Positions 5,690 to 11,023 of a DNA stretch of 11,023 nucleotides are shown here, one piece after another. The stretch's first letter is position 1; each line of letters begins with the position of its first letter. The notes under the pieces are model-generated. The model was not told where the DNA came from, searched no databases, and was given only the letters and a program-made list of their open reading frames with translations. Source of the DNA: Rhodobacterales bacterium UBA7416. GTDB lineage: Bacteria; Pseudomonadota; Alphaproteobacteria; Rhodobacterales; Rhodobacteraceae. The translations under genes and the position numbers were made by a program. The stretch is taken from the NCBI GenBank assembly GCA_002469545.1, contig DKMK01000113.1, forward strand, positions 1 to 11,023, given 5' to 3'.

Positions 5690-6216
5690 GTGAGCGCGAT
5701 TTTTTACCGGTGCGTATTGCCGTGTTGACGGTGTCTGATACGCGTACAGCGGATGATGATCGTTCTGGCGATGTGTTGGTCGATCGCATTGCGCAGGCAG
5801 GCCATATTTTGACCGAGCGTAAAATCGTTGCAGACGAGCGCATGTTGATTTCGGGGCAGCTGCAAGAGTGGTGTGGACGTGAAGATGTGGATGTTGTTAT
5901 TTCCACAGGGGGCACAGGTTTGACGGGGCGCGATGTGACTGTCGAAGCGCACCGCGATGTTTATGAAAAAGAAATTGATGCATTTGGCACTGTGTTCACG
6001 ATTATCTCTATGAAGAAGATCGGCACGTCTGCAGTGCAATCACGTGCCACAGCTGGCGTTGCACGGGGTACATATATGTTCGCTTTGCCAGGTAGCCCAG
6101 GGGCGTGCAAAGATGGTTGGGATGAAATCCTGCAACATCAATTGGATTACCGTCACAAGCCCTGTAATTTAGTGGAAATCATGCCGCGCTTGGATGAACA
6201 TCAAAAACGCAAATGA
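5686..6216 (+). CDS. moaB: Molybdenum cofactor biosynthesis protein MoaB
   Basis: MoaB/MogA proteins bind molybdopterin and activate it with ATP to adenylylated molybdopterin before molybdate insertion; in some bacteria MoaB lacks activity and MogA does the work. The 176-residue length and the motifs are typical: VSDTRT (16-21), STGGTGLTGRDVT (73-85), QSRATAG (118-124) and LPGSPGA (134-140). The conserved Asp of the GGTG loop (Asp83) is present, and the usual TPEA reads TVEA. The frame is open from 5647, but ATG 5686 forms an ATGA overlap with the glycosylase stop, has AGGA 11 nt upstream and gives the normal MoaB N-terminus. The gene ends in an ATGA overlap with the Nudix gene. No other molybdenum cofactor gene is in the window. 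Confidence 0.94.
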   Translation: MSERDFLPVRIAVLTVSDTRTADDDRSGDVLVDRIAQAGHILTERKIVADERMLISGQLQEWCGREDVDVVISTGGTGLTGRDVTVEAHRDVYEKEIDAFGTVFTIISMKKIGTSAVQSRATAGVARGTYMFALPGSPGACKDGWDEILQHQLDYRHKPCNLVEIMPRLDEHQKRK

Positions 6217-6674
6217 TAAATGATGCTGATTTTCCATTACTGACAGATTGGCCCAAGTGCGAATATGCGGTTGTGGGAATTGTTATTCAGGATGAATTGA
6301 GGCGTGCGTGCATTCAATTGCGTGACGATTTTGATCATGTGTCTTCGCAGGGTTTGTGGACGCTTTTTGGGGGGCATGTTGACCCAGGCGAAGATATCCC
6401 CAATGCGGCCCCGCGTGAGTTGCAAGAAGAGACGGGGATCATATCCAGTGTGGATGAATATACGCCGTTTGCGCGCCTTGTGCCGACGAACGGATTGCAG
6501 GCCTATCATTATTATTACCGATTGAACCGCGACGTGAATGTACCTGATGTGACAGTTGGTGAAGGTGCGGGTTTTGCGTTTATCAACTATCGTCAATTCA
6601 AGCGGTTTGATTTTGTTGATTCCGCGTCACTAATTCTTGAACATCTGCATGCGCGAAATGAATTTGCGCTGTAG
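6213..6674 (+). CDS. Nudix hydrolase
   Basis: This 153-residue protein has a perfect Nudix box, G-x5-E-x7-R-E-x2-E-E-x-G-I: Gly54, Glu60, Arg68, Glu69, Glu72, Glu73, Gly75 and Ile76. Family members use this motif to bind Mg2+ and cleave a nucleoside diphosphate linked to another group. The substrate cannot be read from the sequence. The preceding strands (YAVVGIVIQD, 18-27; GLWTLFGGHV, 47-56) fit the standard Nudix fold, and the length suits a single-domain enzyme. Tyr-rich AYHYYYRL follows the box. ATG 6213 overlaps the moaB stop by ATGA, so it is translated together with moaB and the glycosylase. A house-cleaning role on damaged or non-canonical nucleotides would fit the glycosylase neighbour, but this is inference from context. 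Confidence 0.93.
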   Translation: MINDADFPLLTDWPKCEYAVVGIVIQDELRRACIQLRDDFDHVSSQGLWTLFGGHVDPGEDIPNAAPRELQEETGIISSVDEYTPFARLVPTNGLQAYHYYYRLNRDVNVPDVTVGEGAGFAFINYRQFKRFDFVDSASLILEHLHARNEFAL

Positions 6675-6734
6675 CGACGGAATGTTAGGATTGCACCGTA
6701 TCACCTTTGGTGAGCAATATTTAGGACAACGCAT

Positions 6735-8189
6735 ATGCGCTTTTTCAGACGTGGGCTTTTTGGGCTTTTCTTAACGGCATTGACGGCTGGGTTGTTGATT
6801 GCCAGCGTTTATGTTTTTCAAAATGCGCAAAATGAACGTGATGGGCGCAAACGTGGCAACACGGTTCGTGAACGCAGCTTTACCGTGAATGTGTTACCTA
6901 TTGAGGTTGGCATCATCTCTCCTGAATTGACGGCCTTTGGTGAAGTTGTGTCTGGGCGCACGTTGGAATTGCGTGCGGCGGCCAGTGGTGCATTGGTAGA
7001 AATGTCCGACAGTTTTCGCGAAGGTGGTGCCGTAACGAAGGGCGAATTGTTATTTGCCACAGACCCGTCAAGTGCATCTGCCAATTTGGCATTGGCTGAA
7101 ACGGACCTGCGCGAGGCAGAGGCAGAGTTGTCCGAAGCACGTGAGGCATTGGTTTTGTCCAATGACGAATTGAAGGCATCGGAGCGTCAATTCGCGTTGC
7201 GCATGCAAGCGGCTGATCGTCAGAAATCATTACGCAAAAGCGGTGTTGGAACAGAGGCCGCGCTTGAAACGGCGGAGTTGTCTGCGTCCAGTGCGGAAAC
7301 GGCGGCCTTGGGTAAGCGTCAATTGGTGGCGAATGCGAAGGCACGGATTAACCGCGCTGAAACAGGATTAGTGCGACGTAAAATTAACGTGGCAGAGGCT
7401 GCGCGAAAATTAGATGAATTGACGGTACGCGCTGGCTTTGACGGCGTTTTGGCCAATGTGTCGGGTGTTTTAGGCGGATTGGCGAATGGGAATGAACGGT
7501 TAGCGGAATTGATTGATCCCAATGCGCTGGAAGTAGCGTTTCGAATTTCGTCCGAACAGTTTGCAAATCTTTCGGGTGCTGACGGTGGGATTAAGGCCGC
7601 AAAAGTTGATGTACATTTCACGGGCCTGTCTGTGCCAATTCCTGCGAAAGTTGAACGATCCAGTGCGGCCGTGGGCGAAGGTCTAACGGGGCGTGAAATA
7701 TTTGCGCGATTAACGGGTGATCAAGTGGCGTCCGTTCGTGCAGGCGATTTTGTGAAGGTAACTGTGGCTGAACCGGCCCTACAGGGCGTGTCGAAAATTC
7801 CGTCGACGGCCGCAAGTTCGTCAGGAGAAGTTCTGGTAGTTGGTTCTGATAACCGGCTGCGTACCGCCACGGTCAAAATTTTGCGCAAGCAAGGTGATGA
7901 CCTGATTGTACGTGCGGAACACATTGCGGGGGAGCGCATTGTAAAGCAACGCGCACCGCAATTGGGCGACGGCATTTTAATTGAACCACGCGCAGAAAAT
8001 GAGAAACCGGTTTTGGAAGAGGCGGCAAAAGATGTTGATCTGACGTCTGAACAGCAAGTTAAAATGACCTCTTTTGTGAGTGACAGTCAAATGCCGGATG
8101 CCGTTAAGCAACGTATGTTGAAATCAATCGAAACCGGCACCATTTCGCAAAAGATGTTTGATCGTATCAGCGACAGGATGGGAGCGTAA
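6735..8189 (+). CDS. RND efflux periplasmic adaptor (membrane fusion protein)
   Basis: This 484-residue adaptor should connect the inner-membrane RND permease encoded next to it to an outer-membrane channel not in this window. The N-terminus has RFFRR followed by a hydrophobic segment (7-29), a signal anchor without lipobox Cys. A barrel-sandwich (lipoyl-like) half lies at about 66-110 (GRTLELRAAASGALVEM), then an Ala/Glu/Leu-rich coiled-coil hairpin at about 113-225. The second lipoyl half is LTVRAGFDGVLANVSGVLGG (229-248), followed by beta-barrel and membrane-proximal domains (about 255-418). The last 65 residues form a polar, predicted helical extension (LTSEQQVKMTSFV, 436-448; PDAVKQRMLKSIETG, 454-468) longer than in AcrA/MexA. 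AGGA at 6723-6726 stands 8 nt before ATG 6735. It lies 60 nt after the Nudix gene and 3 nt before the permease. Substrate unknown. Confidence 0.93.
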   Translation: MRFFRRGLFGLFLTALTAGLLIASVYVFQNAQNERDGRKRGNTVRERSFTVNVLPIEVGIISPELTAFGEVVSGRTLELRAAASGALVEMSDSFREGGAVTKGELLFATDPSSASANLALAETDLREAEAELSEAREALVLSNDELKASERQFALRMQAADRQKSLRKSGVGTEAALETAELSASSAETAALGKRQLVANAKARINRAETGLVRRKINVAEAARKLDELTVRAGFDGVLANVSGVLGGLANGNERLAELIDPNALEVAFRISSEQFANLSGADGGIKAAKVDVHFTGLSVPIPAKVERSSAAVGEGLTGREIFARLTGDQVASVRAGDFVKVTVAEPALQGVSKIPSTAASSSGEVLVVGSDNRLRTATVKILRKQGDDLIVRAEHIAGERIVKQRAPQLGDGILIEPRAENEKPVLEEAAKDVDLTSEQQVKMTSFVSDSQMPDAVKQRMLKSIETGTISQKMFDRISDRMGA

Positions 8190-8192
8190 GTT

Positions 8193-11023
8193 ATGCGTAA
8201 GCTTCCACAGTCTGCTGGTGGTATTTTGTCGTATTTCACGCGGCATCGCACGGCTTCGAATTTGATTTTGGTGACGATGTTGGTGTTGGGGATTGCCGCA
8301 AGTGGCAAGATACGGTCTCAATTTTTTCCTGACGTCATCATTGACAATGTATCTGTATCGGTACGCTGGGATGGCGCTGGGCCAGAAGATGTGGATAACG
8401 CAATTATTGCGCTGTTGGAGCCCGCGTTGTTGAACGTTGAGGGCATCGAGAGCACATCATCAAATGCCCGAGAGGGGCGTGCGTCGATCAATCTTGATTT
8501 CCAAGCGAACTGGGATATGGCAAGGGCCGCTGATGATGTAAAAGTTGCTGTGGACGCTGTGTCTGGATTGCCTGAAGGGGCGGATGATCCAGTGATACGG
8601 CGTGGCGCGTGGCGTGATCGGGTGACGGATGTGATTATTTCCGGCCCAGTTTCCACGGATCAGCTATCGCGGTTTGCGGACGAATTTTCGGCGCGTTTAT
8701 TTTTAAATGGCGTAACGCGGGTTTCAATTCGCGGCGTATCGGCACCAGAAATATCGGTTGAAGTGAGCGAAGCGAGCTTGATTCAGAATGATATTTCGTT
8801 ATCGGAAATTGCCGATATCATCGGGCAAGAGGCCGAAGCTGATCCGGCAGGAGATGTCGCAGGTGGTTCAGCGCGCGTGCGCACAGGGGTTGCAAAGCGT
8901 ACAGCGGAAGAGATCGAAGGCATTGCCGTGCGATCAAATGCAGATGGATCGAAATTACGTGTCGGTGATGTCGCGAACATATCGGTGTCAGGCACCGATG
9001 CAAAACGATCTTATTTTGTGGCTGGGCATCCAGCGGTATCCATTCGGGTTGATCGATCAGATCAGGGCGATGCCATTCGTATGCAAGCCACTGTTCAATC
9101 TGTTGCGGATGAGATGCAATTTACATTGCCCCAAGGTGTGAAAATCGAATTGATACGCACGCGTGCGCAAGCCATTCAAGACCGTCTAGGCCTGTTGGTG
9201 GATAACGGGTTGATCGGGTTGATGTTGGTTGTGGGCTTGTTGTTTTTATTCTTGTCGGCGCGCACAGCATTTTGGGTGGCCGCGGGAATACCAGTGGCGA
9301 TGTTTGCCGCAGTTGGATTGATGTACGCATGGGGCTTAACATTAAACATGGTGTCGTTGTTTGGGTTGATTATCACCCTTGGCATTGTTGTGGATGATGC
9401 CATTGTTGTCGGCGAGCACGCGGATTTTCGTGCACGACGTATGGGTGAAGATCCCGTCACGGCGTCGGAAAACGCCGCCCGTCGCATGGCACCGCCAGTG
9501 TTTTCTGCAACAATAACAACCGTGATCGCATTTTGGGGTTTGACCCTGATTGGTGGTCGTTTCGGTAGCTTGATTGCAGATATCCCATTTACGGTAATTG
9601 TGGTTTTATTAGCATCCCTTGTGGAATGTTTTCTGATTTTGCCAAACCACATGAGCCATTCATTAACGGCAGGTGGCACAGTTAAGTGGTACGATCTGCC
9701 GAGCCATCATTTTAATCGTGGATTTAATTGGTTTCGCCAAACGGTTTTTCGCCCTGTTATGCGTGTCGTGTTGACGTTTCGTTATCCAGTCGTGGCGTTG
9801 GCGGTTTTATTGCTGATGCTGAATGTTGCTTTGTTCAAATCAGGTGAAGTTAATTTCCGCTTTTTCAATGCGCCTGAACGGTCATCGTTGTCGGGTAATA
9901 TTGCAATGCTGGAAGGTGCGACGCGTGCCGACACGAAGGCGATGGTGGACGAATTGCAACGCGCCGTTGATGATACTGCGCAAAAATTTGAAGAGAAATA
10001 TGGCACCAATCCTGTAACGTTTTCATTGACCGAAGTGGGTGGGAATACTGGGCGTGGTTTGGCGGGCGCTGGCAACAAGGACGGTGATCTGAAGGGATCA
10101 GTAGCGGTTGAATTGATTGATGCTGATGCGCGGCCTTATTCGTCGTTTGTATTTTTGGGTGAGCTGCAAGATGCGGTGCGCCGTCATCCATTGTTAGAAA
10201 CAATCAGCTTTCGCGGTTTTCGGTTTGGCCCAGGTGGTGACAGTTTGGATGTGCAGCTGTTGGGTCCTGACAGCGAAACATTAAAGGCCGCATCGATCGA
10301 GTTGCAGGCGCAAATTGAAAGTCAGTTCCCAGAAGTCACGTCCGTCGAGGATGACCTGCCATATGACAAAGAAGAGTTGGTTTTGGAATTAACGCCGCAA
10401 GGGCAGGCATTGGGGTTTACCATCGATGCGATTGGGCGCGAATTGCGTGATCGTTTGAATGGGATCGAGGCGGCCAGTTTCCCGATTGGCGTTCGCACAT
10501 CCGAAGTGATTGTGCGTATTCCTGAAGCAGAGTTATCAGCGGATTTTCTAGAGCGGACGCAATTGCGATCGTCAAAGGGGCATTTCGTGCCGCTGGCCGA
10601 TATTGTCACCGTGACGCGAACCTTAGGGTTTTCGACTGTGCTGCGTGAAAACGGATTGCGGTTGATGTCGGTCACGGGCGAAATTCCAGAAGATGATCCA
10701 ACGCGTGCCACGCAAATTGTTGATACATTGCAAAATGCAGTGCTGCCAAAAATTGCGCGCGATTTTGGCATTGAGTACCGCCTGTCTGGTTTGGCCGAGC
10801 AAGAGCAGGCGTTTTTTAACGATGCCATTGTTGGCTATATGCTGTGTTTGTTGGGGATTTATCTGGCGCTGACGTGGATTTTTTCAAGCTGGACACGTCC
10901 GATTGTTGTGATGTCGGTTATTCCATTTGGGGCCATCGGTATGATTTTCGGCCATTGGGTCATGGAGGTTCCGTTGTCGATGTTTTCTATTGTTGGCATG
11001 ATCGGAATGAGTGGGATTATCAT
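8193..11023 (+). CDS. RND efflux permease, AcrB-type (3' end outside window)
   Basis: The open frame from ATG 8193 runs without a stop to the right edge (943 full codons plus two bases), so the gene is cut by the window and should continue for about 100 residues. It is a proton-driven inner-membrane pump of the RND superfamily. TM1 lies at about residues 21-36, followed by the QFFPDV block and the first periplasmic porter domain (VSVRWDGAGPEDV, ALLEPALLNVEG). TM2-TM6 lie at about 337-490. TM4 carries GIVVDDAIVVGEH with Asp401-Asp402, the proton-relay pair of AcrB. A second periplasmic domain follows, then TM segments from about residue 873. GGGAG-like GGGAG (8180-8184) lies 8 nt before the ATG, and the gene starts 3 nt after the adaptor stop, so both form one pump operon. 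No heavy-metal (CzcA) signature was recognised. Drug, lipid or bile-type substrates are all possible. Confidence 0.95.
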   Translation, partial: MRKLPQSAGGILSYFTRHRTASNLILVTMLVLGIAASGKIRSQFFPDVIIDNVSVSVRWDGAGPEDVDNAIIALLEPALLNVEGIESTSSNAREGRASINLDFQANWDMARAADDVKVAVDAVSGLPEGADDPVIRRGAWRDRVTDVIISGPVSTDQLSRFADEFSARLFLNGVTRVSIRGVSAPEISVEVSEASLIQNDISLSEIADIIGQEAEADPAGDVAGGSARVRTGVAKRTAEEIEGIAVRSNADGSKLRVGDVANISVSGTDAKRSYFVAGHPAVSIRVDRSDQGDAIRMQATVQSVADEMQFTLPQGVKIELIRTRAQAIQDRLGLLVDNGLIGLMLVVGLLFLFLSARTAFWVAAGIPVAMFAAVGLMYAWGLTLNMVSLFGLIITLGIVVDDAIVVGEHADFRARRMGEDPVTASENAARRMAPPVFSATITTVIAFWGLTLIGGRFGSLIADIPFTVIVVLLASLVECFLILPNHMSHSLTAGGTVKWYDLPSHHFNRGFNWFRQTVFRPVMRVVLTFRYPVVALAVLLLMLNVALFKSGEVNFRFFNAPERSSLSGNIAMLEGATRADTKAMVDELQRAVDDTAQKFEEKYGTNPVTFSLTEVGGNTGRGLAGAGNKDGDLKGSVAVELIDADARPYSSFVFLGELQDAVRRHPLLETISFRGFRFGPGGDSLDVQLLGPDSETLKAASIELQAQIESQFPEVTSVEDDLPYDKEELVLELTPQGQALGFTIDAIGRELRDRLNGIEAASFPIGVRTSEVIVRIPEAELSADFLERTQLRSSKGHFVPLADIVTVTRTLGFSTVLRENGLRLMSVTGEIPEDDPTRATQIVDTLQNAVLPKIARDFGIEYRLSGLAEQEQAFFNDAIVGYMLCLLGIYLALTWIFSSWTRPIVVMSVIPFGAIGMIFGHWVMEVPLSMFSIVGMIGMSGII

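Noticed and set aside
6701..6713. Small hairpin TCACC-TTT-GGTGA between the Nudix and adaptor genes, as a terminator
   Set aside because: The stem is only 5 bp and is followed by GCAATATTTAGG without a T-run; too weak to call. Whether the pump genes share the upstream transcript stays open.
9176..9679. 167-codon open frame on the minus strand
   Set aside because: It is antisense to the RND permease, including the TM4 Asp pair region; its translation is low-complexity Asn/Thr/Arg-rich and matches nothing. Shadow of the permease codon pattern.
10322..10828. 168-codon open frame on the minus strand
   Set aside because: It is antisense to the second periplasmic domain of the permease, with a Ser/Arg/Asn-rich translation and no family features.
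1..11023. Mobile elements, CRISPR arrays, tRNA or rRNA genes, riboswitches, and a new defence or biosynthetic system
   Set aside because: No transposase or integrase motifs, no regularly spaced repeats, no cloverleaf or rRNA-like segments, and leaders too short for riboswitches. All sizeable open frames are accounted for by recognised families or shadows.

Overview
The window looks like chromosome of an alphaproteobacterium of the Rhodobacteraceae (Roseobacter-type lineage). I infer this from protein character: the C-terminus of an alphaproteobacterial GshA, the pyrB / PH-like protein / pyrC-like / plsY cluster, and the wording of conserved blocks in MoaB, uracil-DNA glycosylase and PlsY. Base composition is moderate by eye, with many A/T third positions, so it is not a high-GC Rhodobacter. 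The genus cannot be fixed from the sequence alone. There is no rRNA, tRNA, CRISPR array, insertion sequence or phage gene, and no gene-free stretch over 300 bases.

Layout. Bases 1-923 (plus strand) hold the 3' end of gshA (glutathione synthesis), then a small BrnA-like ribbon-helix-helix protein without a BrnT toxin partner. Between them lie a hairpin and a perfect 14-bp palindrome. Bases 935-4788 are on the minus strand, read from right to left: pyrB, a two-TM PH-like membrane protein, a dihydroorotase-like gene that has lost its metal ligands, plsY, and after an 88-nt gap a DUF805 membrane protein closed by a rho-independent terminator. The first four genes are joined by three successive 4-base ATGA overlaps, so they are almost certainly one translationally coupled operon. 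It links the first committed steps of pyrimidine synthesis to phospholipid synthesis.

Bases 4789-4894 are a divergent promoter region. From 4895 rightwards on the plus strand come a family-4-like uracil-DNA glycosylase, moaB (molybdenum cofactor) and a Nudix hydrolase, again joined by ATGA overlaps. After a 60-nt gap follows a tripartite efflux pair: an RND periplasmic adaptor and an AcrB-type RND permease that runs off the right edge. The permease starts at 8193.

Most of the window is housekeeping, and I do not see a convincing new defence, mobile or biosynthetic system. The points most worth a second look are: the catalytically dead-looking dihydroorotase next to pyrB; a uracil-DNA glycosylase with substitutions at the uracil-binding Asn and the iron-sulfur cysteines; the orphan BrnA-like protein behind a palindrome; the uncharacterised PH-like protein inside the pyrimidine operon; and the C-terminal extension of the RND adaptor.
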